NCBI RefSeq assembly: GCF_001907245.1
Contig: NZ_MQSU01000002.1
Location: 124,001-188,000 of the forward strand
Length of the DNA stretch: 64,000 bases
Origin: Boudabousia liubingyangii
GTDB taxonomy: Bacteria; Actinomycetota; Actinomycetes; Actinomycetales; Actinomycetaceae
Direction: 5' to 3'
This document shows positions 8,417 to 16,711 of the stretch, piece after piece. The notes beneath the pieces were generated by a model. It saw nothing but the letters and a program-made list of their open reading frames with translations. It ran no database searches and had not been told where the DNA came from. The translations under genes were made by a program, and so were the position numbers. Within the stretch, counting starts at the first letter, position 1, and every line of letters starts with the position of its first letter.

Positions 8417-9601
8417 CTAACGAGGCCCAGGTTGTCCCTGCAGGAAGTATTCGCATAGTTCCGCGGGCAACTCATCAATGGCCACTGGCTGGTTCCCCTG
8501 GCGGATCGAATCAGTGGCCCCAAGACCGGCAGCTACTGCCCACCAAGCCCCTAGAGGATTCGTGTCGGTCGGGGTGCCATAGCGAACGAAATCCAAGAAC
8601 TCATTTACGGTCAGCTGGTCCGCATCATCGTGACCATTTGCGTCTCCCTCGATGGGGAACTCTAGGTCACCCTGGGCTGAGTAGTACCGACGCTGGTTCC
8701 AAACGCGGATCACGCCACCTTCACCATCACCAAAGTTTTCAGCTCGACCGGCCTCACCAATCACCGTGTAGTTACGCCAGTAATCAGGTGTGTAATGACA
8801 TTGCTGGTAAGAGCAAAAGACTCCATTATTTAGCTCCATCAACATCATGGACAGGTCTTCCACATCAATCTGATCTGCCAAGCCGGTTTGGGTCCGAGGC
8901 GGCCAATTCTTCAGGGAATGCCACTCTGGCATCAACTTATCGCCCTGACCGCCACGAGCCTCCAAATCCCCATAGAGGGTCAACCCGCCCATGCCCACAA
9001 CCCGGGTCGCATGGCCATTAGCTAACCAGTGCATGACATCGATATCGTGCGCGGCTTTCTGCAGTAGCAGACCGCCCACGTGCTCACGTTGAGCATGCCA
9101 ATCCTTGAAATAAAAATCGCCGCCCGAACCCACAAAATGGCGACACCAAATAGCTTTAACCGGGCCGATTAGACCCTCATCAATAATCCGCTTTAGGCCC
9201 CGAACCACCTGCATATGGCGCATATTATGACCCAAGTAGAGAGGTGTTTTAGTGCGGTAAGCCGTCTGCAGGATGGCGGTCGCGTCTTCGAGCTTAATAG
9301 CCAAAGGCTTTTCTAGATAGACCGCTACGCCACGATTCAAAAGTTCGATCGTCACCTGAGCATGCGTATCATCCGGGCTGGTCACGAAAGCCGCATCCAA
9401 GGGGATGTCACGTAGCTCTTCTACGCTAGAAAAAATCGGAACTTCCAGACCGATTCGCTGGGCCAAACGTTCCTTAGCTTTCGGGGAGGGCTCAACCGCT
9501 GCCACTAGTTCACAGTTTTGTTCTGGCCCCAAGGCCTTAGTTGCCAAAGCGCTGCGCGCGCCCAGACCAATCACCGCAATTTTTAGCGTTTTCTCACTCA
9601 T
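8417..9601 (-). CDS. Gfo/Idh/MocA family NAD(P)-dependent oxidoreductase
   Basis: A 394-residue protein with an N-terminal Rossmann fold (AVIGLGARSA near residue 10), the conserved EKPLA motif near residue 97 whose Lys binds cofactor and substrate, and a C-terminal Gfo/Idh alpha/beta domain. Family members act on sugars, inositols and their derivatives; the substrate cannot be named. The start is ATG at 9601 with AAGGAG about 11 nt upstream. It converges with the HAD phosphatase gene and diverges from the metalloregulator gene. A sugar-related role alongside the GH20 gene is possible but only by proximity. Confidence 0.88.
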   Translation of the reverse strand: MSEKTLKIAVIGLGARSALATKALGPEQNCELVAAVEPSPKAKERLAQRIGLEVPIFSSVEELRDIPLDAAFVTSPDDTHAQVTIELLNRGVAVYLEKPLAIKLEDATAILQTAYRTKTPLYLGHNMRHMQVVRGLKRIIDEGLIGPVKAIWCRHFVGSGGDFYFKDWHAQREHVGGLLLQKAAHDIDVMHWLANGHATRVVGMGGLTLYGDLEARGGQGDKLMPEWHSLKNWPPRTQTGLADQIDVEDLSMMLMELNNGVFCSYQQCHYTPDYWRNYTVIGEAGRAENFGDGEGGVIRVWNQRRYYSAQGDLEFPIEGDANGHDDADQLTVNEFLDFVRYGTPTDTNPLGAWWAVAAGLGATDSIRQGNQPVAIDELPAELCEYFLQGQPGPR

Positions 9602-9672
9602 AAGCCAGATAGCTCCTTAGATGTCGCCGACGACCTCATTGGTCACTAATAAACTTTTTTCACTACTGACAC

Positions 9673-9678
9673 TATAGA
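9673..9678 (+). promoter_or_regulatory. -10 element of a leaderless regulator gene
   Basis: TATAGA begins 14 nt before the ATG at 9687, so transcription should start at or within a few bases of the start codon. No Shine-Dalgarno sequence is present and no clear -35 is visible. Confidence 0.5.
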
Positions 9679-9686
9679 ATAGTTCC

Positions 9687-10358
9687 ATGTCGGTATCTAA
9701 ACTCCCCACCAGCGGACAGAACTTCCTGAAGATCATCTGGGCACTTTCTGAATGGTCTGGAGTTCCCGTCACCACCAAAGAACTAGCCGCCCGCACCGGA
9801 CTCAGAGCCTCCTCAGTCTCTGAACAGGTCAAACGCCTCACCCAACAGGGGCTGCTGGAACACGAACGCTATGGCGCCATTGAACTAACCGCAGAAGGAC
9901 GCGAATACGCACTCCAAATGGTACGCCGACACCGCCTGATTGAAACCTTCCTAGTTGAGGTCCTTGACCTAGGGTGGGAACAGGTCCACGCTGAAGCTGA
10001 AGAGCTGGAACACGCAGTCTCTGATTTCCTAGTTGACCGCATCGACGAATACCTAGGAAAGCCCACTAGGGATCCCCACGGTGACCCCATCCCAGCTCGC
10101 GACGGTACCGTAGAACAACCCAATGCCATTAACCTGCTTGAAGCACCCTACGATAAAGAACTACAAGTCGAACGCATTTCGGACTCAGACCCAGAGATGC
10201 TTAAATATCTTGAAGAAAACGGCGTTGGCGTTGGAAGCGTAGTGGAACTAAAACCAGGCGCACCATTTAGTGACTCTATTCGCCTGCGCGTAGCCGGGAC
10301 GGAAATCCCGCTGGGACAAGCTGCCGCCTCGGAACTCTTTGTCTCACTTAAACGATAG
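9687..10358 (+). CDS. DtxR/MntR family metal-dependent transcriptional regulator
   Basis: A 223-residue iron- or manganese-responsive repressor. Residues 1-65 form the winged helix (TTKELAARTGLRASSVSEQV recognition region), followed by the dimerisation and metal-binding domain with HRLIETFLVEVL, the EELEHAVSD segment and the DPHGDPIP motif typical of DtxR/IdeR/MntR. A C-terminal FeoA/SH3-like domain follows from about residue 150. It converges on a Mn/Zn ABC transporter operon whose promoter carries a matching palindrome, so it most likely represses that operon when metal is plentiful. Whether it senses Mn or Fe cannot be read here. Confidence 0.92.
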   Translation: MSVSKLPTSGQNFLKIIWALSEWSGVPVTTKELAARTGLRASSVSEQVKRLTQQGLLEHERYGAIELTAEGREYALQMVRRHRLIETFLVEVLDLGWEQVHAEAEELEHAVSDFLVDRIDEYLGKPTRDPHGDPIPARDGTVEQPNAINLLEAPYDKELQVERISDSDPEMLKYLEENGVGVGSVVELKPGAPFSDSIRLRVAGTEIPLGQAAASELFVSLKR

Positions 10359-10362
10359 GCAA

Positions 10363-11220
10363 CTAGACGGGTGTCGGGACCGGTTGACTCTGGTGCACCC
10401 AAAAACGATGTAGATAGGTGCCTAGGTAAATCACGCCAAAAGCGCCACCTTGAAGTAGCACAATCATGCCCCCAACCGAGGTGTCGGCAAAATAGCTAAT
10501 CCAGATCCCCGCCACCGCGCTAAAAGCTCCCAAAAGGGGAGCGATAATCAGCATCCGGTTGAAGTTATCGGTCAATAGGCGGGCGGCTGCGCCTGGAATA
10601 ATCAGCATGGCTACCACTAGGATGACACCCACCACCTGCAGGGCCACCACCACCGTTAAAGCCAGCATTCCTAGGAGTAGTGCGCCCAGCACCTGCGGGC
10701 GTAAACCTAGCGCATAGGCGTGGATAGGGTCAAAGGCGTAGAGGGTAAAGTCCTTGCGTTTTGCCAGTAGGACAGTGAGGACTAGGCCCCCAATAGCGGC
10801 TACCTGAATTAGATCCGAGCGGCTGACACCTAACACATTTCCAAAGACGATATGGTTCAAATCAGTTTGCGAGGGCGTTACTGAAATCAGCACTAGCCCA
10901 AGGGCGAATAGGGTAGTGAAGGTAATGCCAATGGCGGCATCTTCTTTGACCCGGCTTTCGTGTTTTACCACGCCAATCAGCGCCACGGCAACGAAGGCGA
11001 AAATGGTGGCCCCTACTGCGAAGGGCACACCCCAAATATATGAGAGCACCACCCCGGGCAGGATCGCGTGAGAGACCGCATCGCCCATTAGCGACCACCC
11101 AATCAGTACCAGCCAGCAAGAGAGGATGCCGCAGACCACCGCGGCTAGGACTGAAACCAGCAGGGCCCGAAGCATGAAGTCGTACTGTAGCGGTTCTAGG
11201 AGCCAAGATAGATCAAACAT
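10363..11220 (-). CDS. Mn/Zn ABC transporter permease (ZnuB/MntB family)
   Basis: A 285-residue ABC-3 family integral membrane protein with about eight or nine hydrophobic segments. It forms the channel of a manganese/zinc/iron importer with the ATPase and binding protein encoded just upstream. It is the last gene of the operon and overlaps the ATPase gene by 8 nt (11213-11220). The 3' end lies 4 nt from the convergent regulator gene. Metal choice is inferred from the family (Mn, Zn or Fe). Confidence 0.93.
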   Translation of the reverse strand: MFDLSWLLEPLQYDFMLRALLVSVLAAVVCGILSCWLVLIGWSLMGDAVSHAILPGVVLSYIWGVPFAVGATIFAFVAVALIGVVKHESRVKEDAAIGITFTTLFALGLVLISVTPSQTDLNHIVFGNVLGVSRSDLIQVAAIGGLVLTVLLAKRKDFTLYAFDPIHAYALGLRPQVLGALLLGMLALTVVVALQVVGVILVVAMLIIPGAAARLLTDNFNRMLIIAPLLGAFSAVAGIWISYFADTSVGGMIVLLQGGAFGVIYLGTYLHRFWVHQSQPVPTPV

Positions 11221-12058
11221 TGGTGAGCTCCTTTTGGGCTACAGAATCCGGGGCAGTTTCGGTGGCAGAATGCGGGACAACTTCGGGGGCAGAATCCGGG
11301 GCAGTTTCGGCGGCCCCAAAAGCCAAAGAAAGATTCTCTGGGCGAAGTACCGTCTCAATTCGATCGTGCATGAGGATGCGTTTTTGGATCAGCAGGGCCT
11401 CGCTGGCCAGTTCCGGTAGCGACTCAAGATCGTGGGTAGAAACCAGGACCGTCGCTCCCTGCTGAGCCAAGCTCTTCAGTAGTCGGGTGATAGTTCCCTG
11501 TGAGTTACGGTCGACCCCAGAGAAGGGCTCGTCTAGGAATAGCACCTGAGCCCCCTGTGCCAGTCCGCGAGCCACGAAGGCTCGTTTCCGCTGCCCACCC
11601 GAAAGCGCCCCAATCTGGCGATCCCCAAGGTCGCTGAGGTCCACGCGTTCTAGGGCCTCAGCGACCGCTTGGCGATCCTGGGAACTGGGACGCCGGAAAA
11701 ACCCCATAGTCCGGTATCGTCCCATCAGGACCACGTCTTTTACCCGCAGGGGAAAGGACCAGTCCACGTCCTCCGACTGGGGAACGTAACTGAGTAGCGC
11801 CTGCTTCCGCGCCTGGGCCGGGTCTAGTCCCAAAATCTGAACCTGTCCGGACTGGGCTTTAACAATTCCCAGCATGGATTTAAACAGGGTGGATTTACCG
11901 GACCCGTTGGTGCCCACCAGGGCACAGACTCGACCGGGGTAGAGGTCGAAAGTGGCACCGGTCAGTGCCCGGACCGGCCCGTAGTTGACGGACAGGTCGC
12001 GGACGCTCACCGAAGGATTGCTATGTGAGAGAGCAGAAGGGGAAGTTAGCGGGGTCAT
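11213..12058 (-). CDS. Mn/Zn ABC transporter ATP-binding protein
   Basis: A 281-residue ABC ATPase. Walker A is GTNGSGKST, the signature is LSGGQRKRAF and Walker B is VLFLDEPFSG. It shows the usual metal-family Q-loop and D-loop order. The start ATG overlaps the stop of the binding-protein gene (ATGA, 12055-12058), implying translational coupling. It has an unusual C-terminal tail made of three octapeptide repeats (ETAPDSAP, EVVPHSAT, ETAPDSVA) from a 24-bp tandem repeat. Confidence 0.93.
   Translation of the reverse strand: MTPLTSPSALSHSNPSVSVRDLSVNYGPVRALTGATFDLYPGRVCALVGTNGSGKSTLFKSMLGIVKAQSGQVQILGLDPAQARKQALLSYVPQSEDVDWSFPLRVKDVVLMGRYRTMGFFRRPSSQDRQAVAEALERVDLSDLGDRQIGALSGGQRKRAFVARGLAQGAQVLFLDEPFSGVDRNSQGTITRLLKSLAQQGATVLVSTHDLESLPELASEALLIQKRILMHDRIETVLRPENLSLAFGAAETAPDSAPEVVPHSATETAPDSVAQKELTNV
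11241..11312 (-). repeat. 24-bp tandem repeat (three copies) in the ATPase tail
   Basis: Three consecutive 24-nt units (11241-11264, 11265-11288, 11289-11312) encode an acidic octapeptide repeat at the C-terminus of the metal transporter ATPase. The outer copies are nearly identical and the middle copy has diverged. The repeat keeps the frame for any copy number. Confidence 0.85.
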
Positions 12059-13053
12059 TTCACTTTCTGAGCTTCAGGGTTGGGGTGCCCGCTTAGACCA
12101 TCGGCAATGGTCTTAGAGTCGTAGCGGATTAGATCAAGGTAGGTGGGAACCGGACCATCTTTGGCAGATAGCGAGTCAACAAAGAGCGTGCCACCGTACT
12201 GGGTGCCGGTAGCGCTGATGACCTGGTCCATGGCTTTTCGGTTCACGGTCGATTCGCAGAAGACTGCCTTGACTTGGTCCTGTTTGACGTTGTTGATGAC
12301 CTTGGTGATCTGCTGGGCGGTGACTTCAGATTCACTATTTACGGGCCACAGGTAGTTTTCTTTGAGGCCGGCATCCTTGGCGAGGTATGAGAAAGCGCCT
12401 TCGCAGGTGGATAGGACGCGCTCATTTTCAGGTAGCTTCGCTAGGGAGTCGTCTAGTTCTTTTTTGATCTCACCTAGTTCGGCCTTGTATTTTTCGGCGT
12501 TCTTCCGGTAGTCCGCGGCGTGTGCCGGGTCCAGTTCGCTGAAGGCCTTGGCCAGGTTGTCGGCGTACTTTTGGACGTTGGTCGGGCTCATCCAAGTGTG
12601 TGGGTTGGCGTGTTCGGAACCTTCAATGGGGATGGGGGTAACGCCCTCGGAGACCACCACGTGGGGGACTTTGGCGTTGTGGATGAACTTCTCAAACCAG
12701 GTTTCTAGGCCCATTCCGTGGTCGATGATTAGTTTGGCACCCTGGGCTCGGGCTAGGTCACCGGGGGTGGGTTCGTAGTCGTGGATTTCCGCGCCGGGTT
12801 TGGTAATGGATTCGACCTTTAGGTGGTCGCCGGCAATATTTTGGCTGATATCGGCAAGGACGGTGAAGGTCGTAAGGACCACCGGCTTACCTTCTGGGTT
12901 AGTTGCGGAAGGGTTTTCCGAGGTTGTGCTTTGGGTGGGTGTTCTTGCGCCCTGGGAATCGTTTTGGGAGTTAGCGCAATTGTTGCCGGCGCTGCAGGCC
13001 CCTAGGGCTAGTGCGCAGGTGGCAAAGGCGGTAAAAAGCAGTTTTTGTTTCAT
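12055..13053 (-). CDS. Mn/Zn ABC transporter substrate-binding lipoprotein
   Basis: A 332-residue cluster A-I (ZnuA/TroA/MntA/PsaA) metal-binding lipoprotein. The signal peptide ends in a lipobox ALGAC with Cys20 as lipidation site. Expected metal ligands are His in IIDHGMG, His in PHTWMSP, Glu in CESTVN and Asp in LFVDSL. No long His-rich loop is present, which fits Mn or Fe better than ZnuA-type Zn uptake, but this is weak evidence. It is the first gene of the operon. The ATG at 13053 has no ribosome binding site and lies 14 nt from the first base of a -10 element, so the operon may start leaderless. Confidence 0.93.
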   Translation of the reverse strand: MKQKLLFTAFATCALALGACSAGNNCANSQNDSQGARTPTQSTTSENPSATNPEGKPVVLTTFTVLADISQNIAGDHLKVESITKPGAEIHDYEPTPGDLARAQGAKLIIDHGMGLETWFEKFIHNAKVPHVVVSEGVTPIPIEGSEHANPHTWMSPTNVQKYADNLAKAFSELDPAHAADYRKNAEKYKAELGEIKKELDDSLAKLPENERVLSTCEGAFSYLAKDAGLKENYLWPVNSESEVTAQQITKVINNVKQDQVKAVFCESTVNRKAMDQVISATGTQYGGTLFVDSLSAKDGPVPTYLDLIRYDSKTIADGLSGHPNPEAQKVK

Positions 13054-13061
13054 GGCTCTAA

Positions 13062-13090
13062 TTATTAAGTTAGGTTAACCGAACTTTCAA
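13062..13090 (-). promoter_or_regulatory. Metal-repressed promoter and DtxR/MntR-type operator
   Basis: On the minus strand, TTGAAA (13090-13085) and TAATAA (13067-13062) are spaced 17 nt. An 18-bp near-perfect palindrome AGTTAGGTTAACCGAACT (13068-13085, one mismatched pair) fills the whole spacer. It resembles the DtxR/IdeR consensus TTAGGTTAG-CTAACCTAA in its left half. A bound repressor would block RNA polymerase directly. The regulator is probably the DtxR/MntR-family gene at the other end of the operon. Confidence 0.75.
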
Positions 13091-13329
13091 ATTTTAAAAC
13101 TGGAAATTTTGGAAATGGGGTAGTGAGCGACCTCGCTAAAACTAAGTAGCAGGCCTCGATGGGGCATAAGTCCTAAGGAAAAAGGCGTTCAGGAACGGCG
13201 TAAGTGGCACGCTTGCAGACGAAAAACTCAGCTACGCCAACCTAAAAAACCTAAAGCCATTAAACTAGAGGGCAGTAAGAAACCAGTAGCAAAACTAATT
13301 GGTTAAACCAAAGAACTTAAGGAGGACGC

Positions 13330-13803
13330 ATGGCAGATCCCGCACGCGCCCGTAAAATCGCTGACCGAATCCAGCAGACTGTCGCCCAACTACTAGAACG
13401 ACGCATTAAAGACCCGCGCCTAGGCTTCGTCACCATCACCGACGTTCGCGTCACCGGTGACCTGCAAAACGCCACCGTCTTCTACACCGTCTACGGTGAC
13501 GAAAAAGCCCGCAAGGACTCTGCGAAGGCACTTAACTCAGCCAAGGGGCTAATCCGCTCTGAAGTAGGTAAGAACCTAGGTATTCGCCTCACCCCGACCC
13601 TAGAATTCGTCCTCGACGCCCTCCCGGAAACCGCGGCCAGCCTAGAAGAAAAACTAGCCCAAGCCAAGGCCCAGGATGAAGCCATCGCCAAGCTAGCAGC
13701 AGAAGCCAAGCCCGCTGGCGACGCCGATCCCTACCGTACCCGCGAAACCGATGAAGACGTCGAAATCGACGGCTTCGAAGGCTTCGACGAAGACGAACTC
13801 TGA
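13330..13803 (+). CDS. rbfA: Ribosome-binding factor A
   Basis: A 157-residue RbfA, a KH-fold factor that binds the 30S subunit late in assembly and helps mature the 5' end of 16S rRNA. The core runs from residue 1 to about 110 ([40 protein letters not shown]), followed by an acidic tail. The start is ATG at 13330 with AAGGAGG at 13319-13325. In related bacteria rbfA directly follows infB; here 9.3 kb separate them. truB and ribF follow. Confidence 0.96.
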   Translation: MADPARARKIADRIQQTVAQLLERRIKDPRLGFVTITDVRVTGDLQNATVFYTVYGDEKARKDSAKALNSAKGLIRSEVGKNLGIRLTPTLEFVLDALPETAASLEEKLAQAKAQDEAIAKLAAEAKPAGDADPYRTRETDEDVEIDGFEGFDEDEL

Positions 13804-13881
13804 GCCTCGCTCAAAAAGCTCAGAGCCTCGCTCAAAAAGCTCAGAGCCTCGCTAAAAGTTCTGAAGCTCAAAAGCTCTGAG
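13802..13881 (+). repeat. 21-bp tandem repeat and hairpin after rbfA
   Basis: GAGCCTCGCTCAAAAAGCTCA occurs at 13802-13822 and 13823-13843, and a third, degraded copy begins at 13844. The last copy takes part in an 8-bp inverted repeat (13840-13847 CTCAGAGC with 13874-13881 GCTCTGAG). The first copy starts inside the rbfA stop codon. It may form a processing or attenuation structure between rbfA and truB; no T-run is present. Confidence 0.7.
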
Positions 13882-13918
13882 GCCCGCCCACTAGCGCGCA
13901 ATAAGTGAAGGTAGAACC

Positions 13919-14932
13919 CTGAAAACCACCCGCCCACCTAAGGAACCTAGGCCCGTCAACTATCCAGTCCCACGGGCGCAAACCACCGCGCCCGACGGCC
14001 TGTTAGTGATCGACAAACCGACCGGGATTACCTCTCATGATGTGGTCTCAAGGGTGCGCCGCCTAGCCAATACCAAAAAGGTAGGCCACGGTGGCACGCT
14101 GGACCCCGACGCCACCGGCATCCTAGTCGTTGGAATCGGTCGGGCCACCAAACTCATGCAGTACATCCTAGGTAGCGAAAAGAGCTATATTTCCACCTTC
14201 CGACTGGGACAGGGAAGTAGTACCGATGATGCTGCCGGGGAACTAACTGACAATCCCGGTTCCCCTAGATATACCGAGGCGGAAATCGATCAGGCCATGG
14301 CCACCTTCCTAGGCGATATCGAACAGGTACCCACCAGCGTCAGTGCCCTAAAGATTGATGGGCAGCGCGCCTACGACCTAGTGCGCGAAGGCAAAGAGGT
14401 AAAACTGGCGGCCCGCCCCATCCATATCGCCCACTATGCACGCACCAGTCCAGTCCTGAACTTGGAGGCCCCCTTCCAGCCTGACTCCCCGGAAAGCCTA
14501 GTACCGGTAACCGAGTTCGATATTGAAGTCACCTGCTCTTCGGGCACTTACGTGCGCGCCCTCGCCCGCGACCTGGGCCAAAAACTGGGTACCGCAGGGC
14601 ACCTACGTACCCTAAGGCGAACCGCAATCGGCGACTTCAACCTAGAAAAGGCCTGGACGCTACCTCGGCTAGCAGAAATTATTGAAGCCCAAAACCAGGA
14701 CCCGGCCGCTCCCGGACTACCCGTCATCCCCATTGACGATGCTTGTAAAGCCTGCTTCCCAGTGGTCGAAGTAGGCAGGGGAGCTCAGGCTCTGAGGTAC
14801 GGCCAGTTCATTCCCACCGTCGAACCGGCTGGAATCTGTGCGGCCGCTGATGAGGATGGACATATCGTTGCCCTTATCGAAAACCGCGGCAAACAGGCCC
14901 GTCCCGTCCTCGTCTTAGACCCGATCAACTAA
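13919..14932 (+). CDS. truB: tRNA pseudouridine(55) synthase TruB
   Basis: TruB makes pseudouridine at position 55 in the T loop of tRNAs. The catalytic aspartate lies in GGTLDPDATG. The frame has GTG at 14006 as its first ordinary start, but that would cut into the conserved DGLLVIDKPTG strand and has no ribosome binding site. The same frame is open upstream to a stop at 13892-13894 and contains no ATG, GTG or TTG; a CTG at 13919 with GAAGG at 13907-13911 is the best candidate, giving 337 residues. The gene identity is sure; the start is not. Confidence 0.93.
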   Translation: MKTTRPPKEPRPVNYPVPRAQTTAPDGLLVIDKPTGITSHDVVSRVRRLANTKKVGHGGTLDPDATGILVVGIGRATKLMQYILGSEKSYISTFRLGQGSSTDDAAGELTDNPGSPRYTEAEIDQAMATFLGDIEQVPTSVSALKIDGQRAYDLVREGKEVKLAARPIHIAHYARTSPVLNLEAPFQPDSPESLVPVTEFDIEVTCSSGTYVRALARDLGQKLGTAGHLRTLRRTAIGDFNLEKAWTLPRLAEIIEAQNQDPAAPGLPVIPIDDACKACFPVVEVGRGAQALRYGQFIPTVEPAGICAAADEDGHIVALIENRGKQARPVLVLDPIN

Positions 14933-15159
14933 GTAGACTGGCGAATGCCCCTCCCTGCAGGTACTTTCCGGGATGGACATGGAAGTAGGAAAATCGGGAG
15001 CTAGGCAGGGTGCTCTACGGTAAGAACGGCGCCAATCGACTAGAATCGATTTCGCACGCGAAACCCGTCCCGCTCAAAAAGAGCATCAAAAGCGGTTCTA
15101 GCCCAAAGCAGTTCGAAACCCCGAACCACAAAGCTGAAATAAACAGAAAGGCACACAGT

Positions 15160-16146
15160 ATGGAGATCGTCCGGCAGCGCAAAGAGCTACCCGCCGGCCT
15201 CAAAAGTGTCGCCACCATTGGAATCTTTGACGGGCTACACCGCGGTCACCGCGAACTAATCAGTGAACTAATCCGCGTCGCCAAAGCCGAAAATGTGCCC
15301 GCCTGGGTCATCACCTTCGACCCGCACCCGGCACACCTACACGCGCCCGAAAAGAACTTGCGCCTTATCACCTCCCTGACCGACCGACTAAGCGGCATGG
15401 AAGCCCTAGGGGTCGATGGCGTCCTAGTTGAACCCTATAACTGGGACCTAGCCGGCATGACCGCCGAGGAGTTCGTCAAGGACTACTTCGTCGAAGGACT
15501 AGGCGTAAAAGCCGTTGTCGTCGGCCAAGATGTGCGCTTTGGTGTCAATAACAGCGGCAACCTAGAAACCTTAAAGGAACTGGGGGAGCGTTACGGCTTT
15601 GCCGTGCAGGTCCTAGAAGAACAGTGCTCCAAGGCGGGGCGTCGCTACTCCTCAACCTGGGTGCGTGATGCCCTAGCTGAAGGCAATGTCGAACAGGTCG
15701 CCCACGTCCTCGGCAGCTACCACCGGGTTCGTGGCCAGGTAGTTCACGGCCACAAACGAGGACGCGCCCTAGGATTCCCCACCGCTAACCTAGACGCCGA
15801 GATGGTCGGGGAAGTCCCCGGCGATGGCGTTTACGCGGGCTGGCTAGAACGTCGCGTGCCCGGCTCCAATGCGGTCGAACGTTTAGCGGCCGCAATCTCA
15901 GTCGGGACCAACCCGCACTTTGAGGGGCAGAAACGAACCGTTGAGGCCCACGTCCTAGGTCGTGCCGATCTGAACCTTTACGGTTCAGAAGTGGCGGTAG
16001 ATTTTGTGAAGAAACTACGTCCCATGCTGGTCTTCAACTCCCTAGATGAACTGCTAGCGCAAATGGATGAAGACCTGCGCCAAGCCGCTCAGATCCTTTC
16101 GGTACCAGTGGCTGGGCGGGTTGACCCGGCAGCCGTTACCGCCTGA
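15160..16146 (+). CDS. ribF: Bifunctional riboflavin kinase/FAD synthetase
   Basis: A 328-residue RibF, converting riboflavin to FMN and then FAD. The N-terminal adenylyltransferase domain carries the nucleotidyl-transferase motif GIFDGLHRGH near residue 25; the C-terminal riboflavin kinase domain carries GRALGFPTANL. I use the ATG at 15160 because AGAAAGG lies 8 nt upstream and the protein then has normal length; the open frame back to 15010 has no family match. It follows truB as in other bacteria. Confidence 0.95.
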   Translation: MEIVRQRKELPAGLKSVATIGIFDGLHRGHRELISELIRVAKAENVPAWVITFDPHPAHLHAPEKNLRLITSLTDRLSGMEALGVDGVLVEPYNWDLAGMTAEEFVKDYFVEGLGVKAVVVGQDVRFGVNNSGNLETLKELGERYGFAVQVLEEQCSKAGRRYSSTWVRDALAEGNVEQVAHVLGSYHRVRGQVVHGHKRGRALGFPTANLDAEMVGEVPGDGVYAGWLERRVPGSNAVERLAAAISVGTNPHFEGQKRTVEAHVLGRADLNLYGSEVAVDFVKKLRPMLVFNSLDELLAQMDEDLRQAAQILSVPVAGRVDPAAVTA

Positions 16147-16305
16147 ATTTCCCAGTCGAGCATGCTCGGTTCGGGGGCAGTGGTTGCTGCGGGAACGATA
16201 GCGGTTGCTGTGGAATTGATCCGGCGGCTAGGGGAGAGGTGAAAATGTGAGCTTTCGTGCGCTGTTTCACCCCGGAGCCTACTGCCAGCCTTCTGGCGAA
16301 CGTGA

Positions 16306-16311
16306 TACGAT
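16306..16311 (+). promoter_or_regulatory. Likely extended -10 promoter of rpsO
   Basis: TGATACGAT provides an extended -10 (TG two bases before TACGAT, 16306-16311), with a weak CTGCCA 18 nt upstream. The rpsO leader would be about 85 nt. Supported only by motif match. Confidence 0.4.
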
Positions 16312-16402
16312 AGCACTTGCCGTCATGTCGGCCACGGTAGTGTCATGCGCAGAAGAAAATGCTCTGCCGCTCCGTGCAACGAGCAGTAAAAAGGAGAATA
16401 CA

Positions 16403-16672
16403 GTGCCGCTCTCAAAAGAAGTTAAGAACCAGATCGTTTCTGAATACGCCACTCACCCGGGTGACACTGGTTCCCCCGAAGTCCAGATCGCTCTACTAAC
16501 CCAGCGCATCAAGGACCTAACCGAACACTTCAAGACCCACCACCATGATCACCACTCACGTCGTGGCCTGATGCTACTGGTCGGTCAGCGTAAGCGTATG
16601 CTTGGCTACCTCAAGGACGTTGACATCGAACGTTACCGTTCCTTGGTTGCTAAGCTCGGCATTCGCGGTTGA
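16403..16672 (+). CDS. rpsO: 30S ribosomal protein S15
   Basis: An 89-residue S15 that binds 16S rRNA in the platform of the small subunit. Hallmarks are [16 protein letters not shown], the [11 protein letters not shown] basic loop and the [13 protein letters not shown]-terminal helix. The GTG at 16403 is chosen because AAGGAG at 16391-16396 precedes it; an in-frame extension to 16247 is not part of the family. CTA is used for several leucines, so it is not a rare codon in this genome. pnp follows, as in most bacteria. Confidence 0.97.
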   Translation: MPLSKEVKNQIVSEYATHPGDTGSPEVQIALLTQRIKDLTEHFKTHHHDHHSRRGLMLLVGQRKRMLGYLKDVDIERYRSLVAKLGIRG

Positions 16673-16679
16673 TAAACTT

Positions 16680-16711
16680 AACGGCTCGAACCCACTAGGG
16701 TTCGGGCCGTT
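16680..16711 (+). terminator. Hairpin after rpsO
   Basis: A 14-bp stem (16680-16693 with 16698-16711, one G-U pair) with a 4-nt loop follows the rpsO stop. No T-run follows (TTCCCG), so it may be an imperfect terminator or an RNA-end stabiliser between rpsO and pnp. Confidence 0.6.

Noticed and set aside
11126-11465. Plus-strand frames across the repeat region near 11.2 kb
   Set aside because: They read the complement of the ATPase tail repeats and have no start signals; the minus-strand gene explains the region.
13802-13881. CRISPR-like array
   Set aside because: The 21-bp units are directly adjacent without unique spacers; a simple tandem repeat.
15010-15159. In-frame N-terminal extension of ribF
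   Set aside because: RibF begins near MEIVRQRKEL, and AGAAAGG precedes that ATG; upstream residues show no family similarity.
16247-16402. In-frame N-terminal extension of rpsO
   Set aside because: S15 is about 89 residues; the extension contains a likely promoter and the AAGGAG at 16391 supports GTG 16403.
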